Source: Candidatus Gastranaerophilales bacterium (GTDB taxonomy: Bacteria > Cyanobacteriota > Vampirovibrionia > Gastranaerophilales > Gastranaerophilaceae). Taken from it: a DNA stretch of 54,951 bases. A program made the position numbers and the translations under genes. Under the pieces are notes generated by a model, which did not search any database, was not told the DNA's origin, and saw only the letters and a list, made by a program, of their open reading frames with translations. The stretch lies in contig CALUTJ010000019.1 in the NCBI GenBank assembly GCA_944323685.1, positions 1 to 54,951 of the forward strand, in the 5' to 3' direction. Positions 1-8,132 of the stretch are shown piece by piece (positions within the stretch are counted from its first letter, which is position 1; every line of letters begins with the position of its first letter).

Positions 1-77
1 CAGTTCAGCCGAAAAAGAAGGCAAAGGTGAGCAGTGACGGCTCGAAGGCTCGAGGCGGCAACTGCGACACTAGATTA
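1..77 (-). repeat. interspersed palindromic repeat, copy A (long form, cut by window edge)
   Basis: Reverse complement of the repeat family found at 11499, 21644, 37606 and 49443. Its inner end carries the extra module seen only in the 178-nt copy at 49443, so this is a second long-form copy, truncated by the window start. It differs from the 49443 copy at about one base over the shared stretch. On the plus strand one frame reads through the visible part up to a stop at about 76-78. It lies about 95 bases upstream of the rubredoxin gene. Confidence 0.9.
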
Positions 78-173
78 TAACATTTACAAAGTTTAACCTA
101 ATCTGTACGGCAATTTATTTTTGTCGCATAATAATTTATACTGCTCAGGTAAAATTAAAAAGGAGCATTTTTG

Positions 174-311
174 ATGGACGAATACATTTGTAACGTATGC
201 GGTTATGTTTATGACCCCGCCGAACATGATAATATACCTTTTGAAGATTTGCCTGCTGATTGGGTTTGCCCGCTTTGCGGTGTCGGAAAAGACGAATTTT
301 CCAGAGCTTAA
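174..311 (+). CDS. rubredoxin
   Basis: A 45-residue small iron-sulfur electron carrier. Two CxxC-type knuckles are visible: C6-N-V-C9-G-Y near the N-terminus and C32-P-L-C35-G near the C-terminus, which is the rubredoxin pattern for one Fe(SCys)4 centre. It is slightly shorter than the usual 52-54 residues. The ATG at 174 follows an AGGAG at 161-165 with 8 bases of spacing. It is 67 bases upstream of a flavodiiron protein on the same strand. Rubredoxin is the usual electron donor to flavodiiron oxygen reductases, so the two probably form an oxygen-scavenging operon. Confidence 0.93.
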   Translation: MDEYICNVCGYVYDPAEHDNIPFEDLPADWVCPLCGVGKDEFSRA

Positions 312-378
312 CCCGCAGAAATTTAGTTGACAGGATTTTTGGCAGTGAAATCCCCTTATCAAATAAGGAGATAGCATT

Positions 379-1560
379 ATGGATTTAAAAATCAAACCTA
401 TAAAAAACAATGTCTTTTTCATCGGTTCAAAAGACGGAAACAGAAAGCTCTTTGACCAGCTTATACCGCTCCCGCAGGGTACTACGTACAACTCTTACCT
501 TGTTAAAGGCAGCGAAAAGACTGCGATTGTCGATACCGATTATCCTAAAAAACTTGATGAATACAAAAAAAGACTCGAAGAAAACAACATAACAAAAGTT
601 GATTACATCATCTCTAACCACGCAGAACAGGATCACTCCGGCGGAATCCCCATGCTTTTGGAAATGTTCCCGGAGGCTAAAGTTGTCACAAACGCAAAGG
701 TTAAAGAAAACGTTATCAACATGCTCCACGTTGACGAATCCAGATTCATTGTAATAAATGACGGCGATGAACTTTCCTTAGGCGACAAAACTTTCCAATT
801 CATTATTGCGCCTTTTGTTCACTGGCCTGACACAATGTTTTCTTATTTAAAAGAAGACAAAATGCTATTTACATGTGACTTTTTAGGCTCACATTACACA
901 AAACACGAGCTCTTTGCAGATTATACAGACGAGCTTAAAGAAGCTGCAAAAAGATATTATGCTGAAATTATCATGCCGTTTAGAAACTTTGCTAAAAAAT
1001 ATACAGACAAAGTTAAATCAATGGATGTAGAAATTATTCTGCCAAGCCACGGTCCTGTTTATGACAAACCCGAATGGATTTTGGATTTGTACGCTGACTG
1101 GACATCAGACAGGGTAGAAAACAAAGTTGTTATACCTTATGTATCAATGTATGATAGCACAACAATGCTCGTTGACAGATTGAGCGAAAAACTTACAAAC
1201 GCAGGTATCGAAGTGAAACTCTTTGACCTTGTCCACTGTGACGAGGGGGCGCTTTCAATGGAGCTTGTTGATTGTGCTACTGTTGTTTTAGGCTCTTCAA
1301 TGGTTCTGGCAGGCCCGCATCCCGCTGCTGTTACCGCAGCATATCTTGTTAACGCTTTAAGACCGAAATTAAGATACTATTCAATAATCGGTTCTTACGG
1401 CTGGGGCGGAAACCTTGAAGGTACAATCGAAAAAATGTTTACAATAATTAAGCCTGAAAAACTGGACTACGTTATAGTTAAAGGTCAGCCGAGAAAAGAA
1501 GATTTTGACAAAATTGATGTTCTGGCTAACCAGATTATTGAAAAACATAAATCGCTTTAA
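379..1560 (+). CDS. fprA: A-type flavodiiron protein (rubredoxin:oxygen oxidoreductase)
   Basis: A 393-residue cytoplasmic flavodiiron protein that reduces O2 (or NO) to water (or N2O) with electrons from rubredoxin. The N-terminal metallo-beta-lactamase-like half carries the diiron ligands: H81-x-E83-x-D85-H86, then H148, D167 and H224. The C-terminal half from about residue 250 is a flavodoxin-like FMN domain (VSMYDSTTM at its start, GSSMVLAGPHP further on). Length is normal for the family. AAGGAG at 365-370 supports the ATG at 379. The rubredoxin gene lies just upstream, and a strong terminator follows. The pair suggests an anaerobe that tolerates brief oxygen exposure. Confidence 0.95.
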   Translation: MDLKIKPIKNNVFFIGSKDGNRKLFDQLIPLPQGTTYNSYLVKGSEKTAIVDTDYPKKLDEYKKRLEENNITKVDYIISNHAEQDHSGGIPMLLEMFPEAKVVTNAKVKENVINMLHVDESRFIVINDGDELSLGDKTFQFIIAPFVHWPDTMFSYLKEDKMLFTCDFLGSHYTKHELFADYTDELKEAAKRYYAEIIMPFRNFAKKYTDKVKSMDVEIILPSHGPVYDKPEWILDLYADWTSDRVENKVVIPYVSMYDSTTMLVDRLSEKLTNAGIEVKLFDLVHCDEGALSMELVDCATVVLGSSMVLAGPHPAAVTAAYLVNALRPKLRYYSIIGSYGWGGNLEGTIEKMFTIIKPEKLDYVIVKGQPRKEDFDKIDVLANQIIEKHKSL

Positions 1561-1579
1561 TTTTGAATCTTTTAATATC

Positions 1580-1613
1580 AAAAAGCCCCGTATATATTAA
1601 TACGGGGCTTTTT
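1580..1613. terminator. bidirectional Rho-independent terminator
   Basis: A 14-bp perfect stem (1580-1593 with 1600-1613) around a 6-base loop. It has a GC core (GCCCCG) flanked by A and T runs, so it can work in both directions. It lies between the 3' ends of fprA (+) and the unknown gene at 1615-2055 (-). Confidence 0.92.
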
Positions 1614-1614
1614 A

Positions 1615-2055
1615 TCAGTTTTCAATATCTCTGTGAGTTTTGTTAAACAAATCAATTATTCTGCAAAACTGGAAAGATATATCCATTGCATCCATATCGT
1701 TTATATTTTCGGTTTTATCAACAACATACGGGTCTTCTTTTCCCCAGAGTTCGTCATGGGCTGATTTATAAGAGATTACAAGGTTAATCAATTCAGCAAG
1801 CTGGATTGTTGTCATACCCATCATTGCAGCTATTTCTTGATCCAAAAGCAAACGCAAAGGATTTGCTTTGTGTACTCTCATGTACAATTCGCCCGTATTG
1901 TCAGAAGCAAGAAATATATCGTTCTGAGGAAAAGCCTGTTTTGCAACTTTGGCAAAAGCTCCGGCCTTTGCTTTATTTTCATCGCTCATATTATTGATAT
2001 TCGGGAAGAAATATACACCTTTAAAAGATATATTGTTATTTACTTTATTCAACAT
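1615..2055 (-). CDS. hypothetical protein, all-helical, possible lineage-specific
   Basis: A 146-residue protein of no family I recognise. The first residues contain the short motif NISFKG (residues 8-13). A related VSFK-type start occurs in the murein hydrolase at 34317, so this may be a shared N-terminal tag. The rest is polar and probably helical, with no signal peptide or membrane segment. Its start codon is the end of an 11-bp hairpin arm (2054-2092) whose loop carries the ribosome binding site AAAGGTG, which suggests translational control. It is downstream of the PBP gene on the same strand, with a 100-base gap. Function unknown. Confidence 0.75.
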   Translation of the reverse strand: MLNKVNNNISFKGVYFFPNINNMSDENKAKAGAFAKVAKQAFPQNDIFLASDNTGELYMRVHKANPLRLLLDQEIAAMMGMTTIQLAELINLVISYKSAHDELWGKEDPYVVDKTENINDMDAMDISFQFCRIIDLFNKTHRDIEN

Positions 2056-2092
2056 AGCCGTGTTACACCTTTTGTAGCATAAACACGGCTAT
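2054..2092 (-). promoter_or_regulatory. 5' UTR hairpin enclosing the ribosome binding site
   Basis: A perfect 11-bp inverted repeat: ATAGCCGTGTT at 2054-2064 and AACACGGCTAT at 2082-2092, with a 17-base loop. On the minus strand the loop contains the Shine-Dalgarno sequence AAAGGTGT, and the last two bases of the stem are the A and U of the start codon of the 1615-2055 gene. No T-run follows, so it is not a normal terminator. It could act as a translational switch or RNA thermometer (inference). Confidence 0.7.
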
Positions 2093-2155
2093 ATAAAAAT
2101 TTTTGCTAGTTTCAAAATTATATTTAAACAAATGTTAATTTATTTTTTAATTTTG

Positions 2156-4261
2156 TTAATTACCCATTCTCGGTAACGGCGGAACAGGCGGATTCAGCGG
2201 TTCAACAGGTTTTAATACCGGTTTTTGAACCTGTTGTTTGACAGGCTGCTGTTTGGGTTCTAAAAACGTATTATTAAAAGATACGGGATTAGGCGCTGTC
2301 TGTTGTGCCTGTTCTTTTTCAAGAACATCTCCGACAATATCGGGAACGTTTTGTTCGTTTTTCTTTTCTGCTTCAAGGGCTTCCTCATCGGTAATTGTTT
2401 TTACATCAACAGCACCGTAGCGTTTAAGTTCAATTTCCGGATAATCGAAATCGGATTTGCCGAATTTTTCAACGAGAATCTTCATTGTTGCCTTCCATAC
2501 AGAAGCAGGGATGGTGCTTCCGTAAACGCTGCCCATTTTTGAGTTATCATCGTTCCCTACCCATACACCTGTTACAACGTCAGGTGTATATCCATAGAAT
2601 GAAGCGTCTTTACTGTCATCGGTTGTACCTGTTTTACCTGCCGAGGGAACACCTATATTTGCCGCACGCGCCGTACCTCTTTCGATAACAGTTTTCAACA
2701 TTGCTGTAACAACTGCTGCGGTGTTAAGATTAAGTACCTTCATAACCCTTGTTTTTGGAGCCTGATAAATAACTTTGCCGCGGGAAGTTTCTACCCTTTC
2801 AACGGCATAAGGTTTTACCTTGAAACCGCCGTTAGCCAGTGCCCCGTAGGCTACTGTCATCTCGTACAGTTTTACGCCGTTAGAACCGAGCGCAATTGTC
2901 ATATCGTATTCAAGAGGGGTTGTTATGCCTAATGAACGTGCAACCCCGATTACCGAACGTACCCCGACATCTTTTATAAGTCTTGCTGCCATTACGTTTG
3001 AAGACAGTGTCAAGCCCATATACAAAGGTAATTTACCTCTGTATTTGTTGTTGTAGTTGTGCGGACGCCAGCCGTTGATATTAACGGGGGTGTCTTCGAG
3101 CATATCGTTAGGTCCCCAGCCTTTTTCTATAGCTGCGGCATAAACAAACGGTTTAAAAGCAGACCCCGGAGGTCTTATGGATTGAGTTACACGGTCGTAC
3201 TGGCTTTTGTAATAGTTCTTTCCGCCTACATAAACGTATATTTCACCGGTAATAGGAGAGAAAGAGAACACTGCTGCCTGACGGTTTCCGCCCGAGCCTA
3301 ATGCTCTTACGACTGCATCTTCGGCAGCTTGTTGTGCTTTATAATTAAGAGTGGTAACTATTTTATAACCGCCCTGAGAAATTTCGGTTTCGTCAAATCC
3401 GAGTTCTTCAAGCTCATTCATTGCATAATCAACAAAATACGGGGCGCGGTTAAGCGAGTATACACTCGGGTTAGGGTTCAAATGTAATTTTTCGTTTTTA
3501 GCCGCTTCGTATTGTTCTGGTGTGATATAGCGCATTTTTAGCATTCTGCCGAGAACCTGATCTCTTCTTTGCAGAGCAAGCTTTTTATTGTTATATGGCG
3601 AATATACAGACGGAGCCTGCGGCAAACCTGCAATAAGCGCGCATTCTGCAAGGGTTAAATCTTTTAACGGTTTGTTAAAATAAATTTGGGCAGCTCCGGC
3701 AACGCCGTATGCACCTGAGCCTAAATATACGTTATTGAGATACATTTCAAGTATCTGGTCTTTTGAAATTGTTTTTTCTATCCTTGCAGCAACAATAAAT
3801 TCTTTTATTTTTCTGTCAAAAGTTTTTTCGTTGCTCAAGAAAAGGATTCTTGCGAGCTGCTGGGTGATTGTGCTGGCGCCCTGTTTAAGGTCACCAGTCA
3901 TAATGTTTACCACCATGGAACGAGCAACACCTATAGGGTCATATCCGTGGTGATGATAAAAGTTTTTGTCCTCGGTTGCTATAATTGCGTTTTTAATATT
4001 ATCCGGAACATTTTCTATATCTACTTTTTCAAACTTATATGCGGTGAAAGTTTTGATAACTTCATCATCAGCGGAATAAATTTTTGTTACAACATTTGGC
4101 TTGAAATCTTCAAGATGTTGAATCGGCGGCTGTGAAGCAAGGTACATATTTACTCCGATAAACCCTGCCAGCATAAATGAAAATAACATTATAAACAGCT
4201 GTTTAAAAGGGCCGTTTTTTTTAGGATTTTTAAATTTTTTAGGCATTTCAAACTCTGACAT
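2156..4261 (-). CDS. class A penicillin-binding protein (PBP1A-type, transglycosylase/transpeptidase)
   Basis: A 701-residue bifunctional peptidoglycan synthase. It has a short basic cytoplasmic tail, one membrane anchor at about residues 20-43, then a GT51 glycosyltransferase domain with the EDKNF motif (97-101) and GASTITQQLARIL (128-140). The penicillin-binding transpeptidase domain has S367-x-x-K370, S420-S421-N422 and K543-T544-G545. The C-terminus is a Pro/Gln-rich tail of about 60 residues, ending in PPVPPLPRMGN. All catalytic motifs are present and length is typical. It is monocistronic or read on into the small gene at 1615-2055. A mrcA/ponA-type name fits, but the exact orthologue is not certain. 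Confidence 0.95.
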   Translation of the reverse strand: MSEFEMPKKFKNPKKNGPFKQLFIMLFSFMLAGFIGVNMYLASQPPIQHLEDFKPNVVTKIYSADDEVIKTFTAYKFEKVDIENVPDNIKNAIIATEDKNFYHHHGYDPIGVARSMVVNIMTGDLKQGASTITQQLARILFLSNEKTFDRKIKEFIVAARIEKTISKDQILEMYLNNVYLGSGAYGVAGAAQIYFNKPLKDLTLAECALIAGLPQAPSVYSPYNNKKLALQRRDQVLGRMLKMRYITPEQYEAAKNEKLHLNPNPSVYSLNRAPYFVDYAMNELEELGFDETEISQGGYKIVTTLNYKAQQAAEDAVVRALGSGGNRQAAVFSFSPITGEIYVYVGGKNYYKSQYDRVTQSIRPPGSAFKPFVYAAAIEKGWGPNDMLEDTPVNINGWRPHNYNNKYRGKLPLYMGLTLSSNVMAARLIKDVGVRSVIGVARSLGITTPLEYDMTIALGSNGVKLYEMTVAYGALANGGFKVKPYAVERVETSRGKVIYQAPKTRVMKVLNLNTAAVVTAMLKTVIERGTARAANIGVPSAGKTGTTDDSKDASFYGYTPDVVTGVWVGNDDNSKMGSVYGSTIPASVWKATMKILVEKFGKSDFDYPEIELKRYGAVDVKTITDEEALEAEKKNEQNVPDIVGDVLEKEQAQQTAPNPVSFNNTFLEPKQQPVKQQVQKPVLKPVEPLNPPVPPLPRMGN

Positions 4262-4375
4262 TTCTACTAATCCGTTAAATCAAACATATAGCTGTATTCT
4301 AACAAATAAAATATATAAATACAAATTTTAGGCTTATTTCTGGACTATAAAAATCTGTTTTGATAAAATTTTGCT

Positions 4376-4891
4376 ATGAACATAACAATCAGACAAATGC
4401 AAAAATCCGATGTTGAAGAAGTTGTAAGGCTGGAAGCTCTTTCTTACGGTGAGCATCACTGGTCTAAAGAATCATTTTATAATGAACTGGAAAACAACCT
4501 TGCACACTATTACTGCGCCTTAAATGACGACAATACACTTATGGGCTATGCCGGCTGCTGGCATATATTTGAAGAAGCCCATATAACAACCCTTTCGGTT
4601 AATCCTGATTTCAGAAAGCAAGGTGTTGCACAGCATTTGTTGTTTGCGATAATCGATGACTGTTACAAAAATATGATAAAATACATAACGCTTGAAGTCA
4701 GAGAATCAAATATTCCCGCCATTTCTTTATATGAAAAAAACGGCTTTAAATCAATCGGTACGCGCAAAGGCTACTATCAGGATAACAACGAGAACGCTTT
4801 AATAATGTTTACGGAAAACATATGGCACGAAAAGTTCAAAACGTTGTATAATAACTTGAAAGCACCTAAGGAGCCTCTAAAACAAAAATGA
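4376..4891 (+). CDS. rimI: GNAT acetyltransferase, RimI-like (ribosomal protein S18 alanine N-acetyltransferase)
   Basis: A 171-residue GNAT-fold acetyltransferase. It shows the expected blocks: an N-terminal IRQM start, a beta strand ending in TTLSVNP, the acetyl-CoA loop FRKQGVAQHLL (about residues 80-90), LEVRESN, and the C-terminal AISLYEKNGF motif typical of RimI. It is slightly longer than the usual 145-160 residues because of a basic tail. RimI acetylates the N-terminal alanine of S18, but RimI-like enzymes have other targets, so the substrate is inferred. The stop overlaps the ATG of bioY (ATGA at 4888-4891), indicating translational coupling. Confidence 0.8.
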   Translation: MNITIRQMQKSDVEEVVRLEALSYGEHHWSKESFYNELENNLAHYYCALNDDNTLMGYAGCWHIFEEAHITTLSVNPDFRKQGVAQHLLFAIIDDCYKNMIKYITLEVRESNIPAISLYEKNGFKSIGTRKGYYQDNNENALIMFTENIWHEKFKTLYNNLKAPKEPLKQK

Positions 4892-5544
4892 ACACAAAAC
4901 GCCTGAAAGACGAACTTGATACCTTTAACGCAGAGAATAAAAAGCTCCGCATAACAATGGGGACTCTCGTTGTTATGGGCTGGTGCGTGTTTTTAATTAT
5001 TATTTCCACATTTACTCAGCTTGACTTTAATCATTATATTTTTGGCTCGTGGAATCCGGCAGACCCGGCATTTTTAAAGCTTAAACACTGTATTTATATA
5101 CCCCAGATACCGACAATTCTTTTTATTGCGGCATTAATCGGATGCAGATTCGGTATAACCTCCGTTATCATATATATTTTACTCGGTCTGACCTGCTGTC
5201 CGATTTTTGCGCTGGGCGGGGGGATAGAGTACTTATTTCAAAACAATTTCGGCTACATTCTGGCATTTATACCGGCTGTGTTTATCGTATCATTTATGCT
5301 GAAAGACAAATTCAGCTTTGTAAATACTGCTAAAGCCACAATATTAGGTGTTTTGACAATACACATTATCGGCGTTTTTTATCTGATACTTATGGCTATA
5401 ATTCATCGTGATCCGTTTTCCGAAGTTTCAAACTGGATTGTAATGCAAAGCACCACAAAGATGGTTTATGATTTTGTTTTCGGATATCTTGCTATACTTC
5501 TTGCCAAACCGGTAAGACAGATACTCTGGGTTTCTATGGGTTAA
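4888..5544 (+). CDS. bioY: BioY-family biotin transporter substrate-binding subunit
   Basis: A 218-residue membrane protein with about six hydrophobic segments. The stretch around residues 75-130 fits the BioY core: a helix with GCRFGITSVIIYILLGL, then a PIFALGGG loop, then a FGYILAF helix. BioY is the S component of ECF-type biotin uptake and can work with or without an energising module; none is encoded here. It overlaps rimI by 4 bases. The 3' end overlaps the convergent DUF721 gene by 4 bases. Biotin import would fit an organism lacking biotin synthesis, but this is not shown by the window. Confidence 0.85.
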   Translation: MNTKRLKDELDTFNAENKKLRITMGTLVVMGWCVFLIIISTFTQLDFNHYIFGSWNPADPAFLKLKHCIYIPQIPTILFIAALIGCRFGITSVIIYILLGLTCCPIFALGGGIEYLFQNNFGYILAFIPAVFIVSFMLKDKFSFVNTAKATILGVLTIHIIGVFYLILMAIIHRDPFSEVSNWIVMQSTTKMVYDFVFGYLAILLAKPVRQILWVSMG

Positions 5545-6107
5545 GAATTTTTTCTTTGTTTGTCAAACTTTTGAATCTTTAAATCAAGAATTATCGCATC
5601 AAACATTTTTTTACGCTGTTCAGGCGTAGCAAAAGTGTTATTGTTGACGCTCCTTTTTATTGCTTCTACTTCATCGGGGTCAAGCGCTATATCATCAGGA
5701 TTAAAGCCTGTTAAATCTTTTTTATACGGATTTTCGGGTTCTTTATATTCGTTAATTTCTTCTTTTTCTTGAGATTTCCATATTTTATGCGAAAAATTTA
5801 TGTCCTCGATTTCTATTCCCAGTGCGTCCGCATAAGTCTTTGTCTTTTTTAATATTGTTTGTTTAAACATTGTCAATTCAGAGCATACGGCAGCATTTGC
5901 ACAGGCAATAACAAGTACATTTGAAGGTGTTATGGAATCGGGTTTGGAGTATTTTTCAAACTTTTTTCCAACAATTTTTCCCCAGAACTTAAACAAAGAT
6001 GCTCTCTTTATTCCCTGCTGAAGTTTTTTATCTTTTAAAACATCTGACACAACATTGCCAAGACTTGTAAAATCAGTGTATAAAATTTCTTTATTTTGGT
6101 TTTCCAT
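5541..6107 (-). CDS. DUF721/DciA-like protein
   Basis: About 188 residues. The N-terminal half matches the DUF721 (DciA) pattern: a helix with LQQGIKRASLFKFWGKIVG, the Y-S-K-P step, a strand with VLVIACANAAVCSELTMFK, and a final I-E-D-I-N-F strand. DciA is the ancestral helicase loader or operator that helps place DnaB at replication origins; small DUF721 proteins elsewhere are uncharacterised. The C-terminal half is charged and probably disordered. The open frame extends to 6164, but ATG at 6105-6107 is preferred because it follows the upstream gene's stop at once instead of overlapping it. Third gene of the RHH-CMP-sugar operon. Confidence 0.75.
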   Translation of the reverse strand: MENQNKEILYTDFTSLGNVVSDVLKDKKLQQGIKRASLFKFWGKIVGKKFEKYSKPDSITPSNVLVIACANAAVCSELTMFKQTILKKTKTYADALGIEIEDINFSHKIWKSQEKEEINEYKEPENPYKKDLTGFNPDDIALDPDEVEAIKRSVNNNTFATPEQRKKMFDAIILDLKIQKFDKQRKNS

Positions 6108-6108
6108 T

Positions 6109-6825
6109 TTATACGGTACCCTGTTGCGCGCGTCTTTGTTCAATGATTCTGGCTGCATTTTCAAAATCTTCGACCGTATCTATATCCACACATGTTCCGC
6201 CGAAATAGACCCGTGGATTTTTGCCTATAAAGTCTTTGACTTCTTTCATAACGGAGGTTTTTACAATATAGGTGGCGCCTGTTTCTCTCAACATCGGGAA
6301 ATGTCTGTCTTTGTCCTGACGTCTTGGTCGGTTTCTGTAGTCATAAAGACATTCATATTCGCCGCTGTCAGGATTTTGACGCCATTTTGCATGGGTAGTG
6401 CCCAGAATTTTTCCGGCAAAGACAGAGTCACAACCGTCTTTTTCGCACTCAAAAAACAACTCAAATGCTTCATCAAGCTCTTTGGAATCTCTCAACGGGC
6501 ATGTAGCCTGTAGTAAAACAACAATATCGGGTTCGTAATCCTCGTTTTGTTTTAAATAATCCAAAACTTGAAGCAGAACGGGTGCGGTTTTTGTTTCGTC
6601 CTGAGCCAGTTCAAGGGGTCTGTCAATAACTTCCGCTCCGAGGTCTTGTGCAACCTGTTTGATTTTTGCACTTTCCGTTGAAACGACTGTCCTTGTGACA
6701 TATTTTGAGTTTTTGGCTGCGTCTATTGAGTAAGCCACAAGCGGACGATTGGCAAGAGGTTTTATGTTTTTACCGGGAATACCCTTTGAACCCCCTCTTA
6801 CCGGTATAATTGCAAGTATTTCCAT
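6109..6825 (-). CDS. acylneuraminate cytidylyltransferase family protein (CMP-sugar synthetase)
   Basis: A 238-residue nucleotidyltransferase that would join CMP to a nonulosonic acid (sialic, pseudaminic or legionaminic acid) for surface glycans. The signature IPVRGGSKGIPGKN (7-20) is the CTP-binding loop. The LLQATCPLR block at about residues 105-113 and the D-x-D-T near the C-terminus (about 214-217) are also family-typical. NeuA, PseF and LegF cannot be separated from sequence alone, because no synthase or epimerase gene is nearby. It starts 2 bases after the stop of a ribbon-helix-helix gene and is followed directly by the DUF721 gene. Two glycosyltransferases lie just upstream on the same strand. 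Confidence 0.87.
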   Translation of the reverse strand: MEILAIIPVRGGSKGIPGKNIKPLANRPLVAYSIDAAKNSKYVTRTVVSTESAKIKQVAQDLGAEVIDRPLELAQDETKTAPVLLQVLDYLKQNEDYEPDIVVLLQATCPLRDSKELDEAFELFFECEKDGCDSVFAGKILGTTHAKWRQNPDSGEYECLYDYRNRPRRQDKDRHFPMLRETGATYIVKTSVMKEVKDFIGKNPRVYFGGTCVDIDTVEDFENAARIIEQRRAQQGTV

Positions 6826-6827
6826 GT

Positions 6828-7016
6828 TTAGTCTAAAATTTCTTCAAGAATTTTTGCATTGCTCAAAGCTTTTTGAGGGCTGGGCAGTTTTGTACGTTTT
6901 ATATAACTTCTTAAAGCTTCTCTTACGAGTTCGCTTCTTGTTCTTTGTTCGCTGTCTGCAACCTGGTCAATTTTATTCAAAAATTCATCAGGCATTGATA
7001 CCAGAATTCTTGCCAT
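6828..7016 (-). CDS. ribbon-helix-helix (CopG/NikR-type) DNA-binding protein
   Basis: A 62-residue protein with the RHH fold pattern: a short beta strand ARILVSMP for DNA contact, then helix A (EFLNKIDQVAD), a turn, and helix B beginning TRSELVREALRSYI. This is the Arc/MetJ/CopG arrangement seen in antitoxins and small autoregulators. No toxin gene is next to it. Instead it heads the operon with the CMP-sugar synthetase and DUF721 genes. AAAGGAG lies just before the ATG. A perfect 10-bp inverted repeat flanks its promoter (7024-7085) and is a good candidate for its own operator. Confidence 0.88.
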   Translation of the reverse strand: MARILVSMPDEFLNKIDQVADSEQRTRSELVREALRSYIKRTKLPSPQKALSNAKILEEILD

Positions 7017-7023
7017 ATTTTCT

Positions 7024-7085
7024 CCTTTTGATGATTTCCCTATCTGAGTGTAGCAACATTCACCCTAATATTATACATCAAAAGG
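7024..7085 (-). promoter_or_regulatory. promoter and probable operator of the RHH gene
   Basis: On the minus strand TATAAT lies at 7075-7070, preceded by TG (extended -10). CCTTTTGATG at 7024-7033 and its exact reverse complement CATCAAAAGG at 7076-7085 flank the start region. One half-site covers the Shine-Dalgarno of the RHH gene; the other sits against the -10. RHH proteins normally bind inverted repeats at their own promoters, so autoregulation is likely (inference). Confidence 0.6.
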
Positions 7086-7136
7086 TTATATTTTCTATAT
7101 CATTTTGTACAAACTTTATAATAATGTTACATATAA

Positions 7137-8132
7137 CTAGATTCTTTTGTCTTTATATTTTTTGTAAAATTCTTTGTGGTTGAGCTTTAATATGTCCTCA
7201 AAAACATCATAGCCTACCAGTTTTTTGCATATATCTTTGTTAAAATTTTCTTCTTTTGTCATCAACAGTCGGGCTTTCATCCAGTCATAAAATTTTTCTC
7301 TTTTAAAAAACGGAGTTTCGAAAAATAAAAAAGAATACTGGGTGTATTTATGCTGAAAAAACGCATATTTATAATCTTCATAATTGTTTGTTTTTTTCAA
7401 AAATGTTTCCATCTTATTGATTACTTTAAAGATATCAAACACTTTATCTCCGAGAGAATTCATTGTGGACGAAGTATTGTGTCTTCTGTAAAAATACATC
7501 ATACTGTCATCGATAAGGATTTTATCGGCTAAAATAAATGTTTCGAGATAAAAGAGCTGGTCTTCAAATATCAAACCTGTTGTAAATTGCAGATTATTTT
7601 TATCCAAAAACTTTTTGTTATATATCTTGTTTACGGCAGACATATTTCCGCTGAAAGGGTTCATACAGTCATCAAAAGTATGTATGTAATCTTTTTGTTG
7701 AAAGTTTTTCCAAACAGGCATTTCAAAGAATTTAGACAGATAGATTGAATTTGGTTTATCAAACCAGCTGCACGCATTAAACAAAAAGATATCAATATCT
7801 GTGCCGGTTTTTTTTATTTTTTCAACAAATTTTTTATATAAGGACAAAGATACCCAGTCATCAGCGTCAATGAAAGAGATATAATCACCGGTCGCCTGTT
7901 TCAAGCCCGTATTTCTTGCAGCACTCTGGCCTTGATTTTTTTGTGTTATTACTTTTATTCTGCAATCTTTTTGTTCATATTTTTTTAAAATTTTAAGGGA
8001 ATTATCATTTGAACCGTCGTCTACACAGATTATTTCAAGATTGTTGTATGTCTGTAAAACAACAGAATCCAAACAAACCGACAGGTATTTTTCGCAGTTA
8101 TAAACGGGAATAATTACGGAAATTTTAGGCAT
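7137..8132 (-). CDS. family 2 glycosyltransferase
   Basis: A 331-residue GT-A fold sugar transferase. It opens with ISVIIPVYNCEKYL, then has V-D-D-G at 37-40, the acceptor/donor block GQSAARNTG (68-76), and the D89-A-D91-D92 metal-binding motif. The C-terminal third is helix- and aromatic-rich, as in capsule and LPS-type GT2 enzymes. It overlaps the next upstream gene, a paralogue, by 8 bases. The pair is probably co-transcribed and likely arose by tandem duplication. Substrate unknown; the CMP-sugar synthetase immediately downstream suggests surface glycan assembly. Confidence 0.92.
   Translation of the reverse strand: MPKISVIIPVYNCEKYLSVCLDSVVLQTYNNLEIICVDDGSNDNSLKILKKYEQKDCRIKVITQKNQGQSAARNTGLKQATGDYISFIDADDWVSLSLYKKFVEKIKKTGTDIDIFLFNACSWFDKPNSIYLSKFFEMPVWKNFQQKDYIHTFDDCMNPFSGNMSAVNKIYNKKFLDKNNLQFTTGLIFEDQLFYLETFILADKILIDDSMMYFYRRHNTSSTMNSLGDKVFDIFKVINKMETFLKKTNNYEDYKYAFFQHKYTQYSFLFFETPFFKREKFYDWMKARLLMTKEENFNKDICKKLVGYDVFEDILKLNHKEFYKKYKDKRI

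Noticed and set aside
93-729. Minus-strand frames opposite the rubredoxin and flavodiiron genes
   Set aside because: Antisense shadows of two clearly identified genes; no family match.
6108-6164. Longer start for the DUF721 gene
   Set aside because: It would overlap the CMP-sugar synthetase gene by 56 bases; the ATG at 6107 follows that stop directly.
6828-7016. Toxin-antitoxin pair for the RHH gene
   Set aside because: No toxin-like gene is next to it; the neighbours are a CMP-sugar synthetase and a DUF721 protein.
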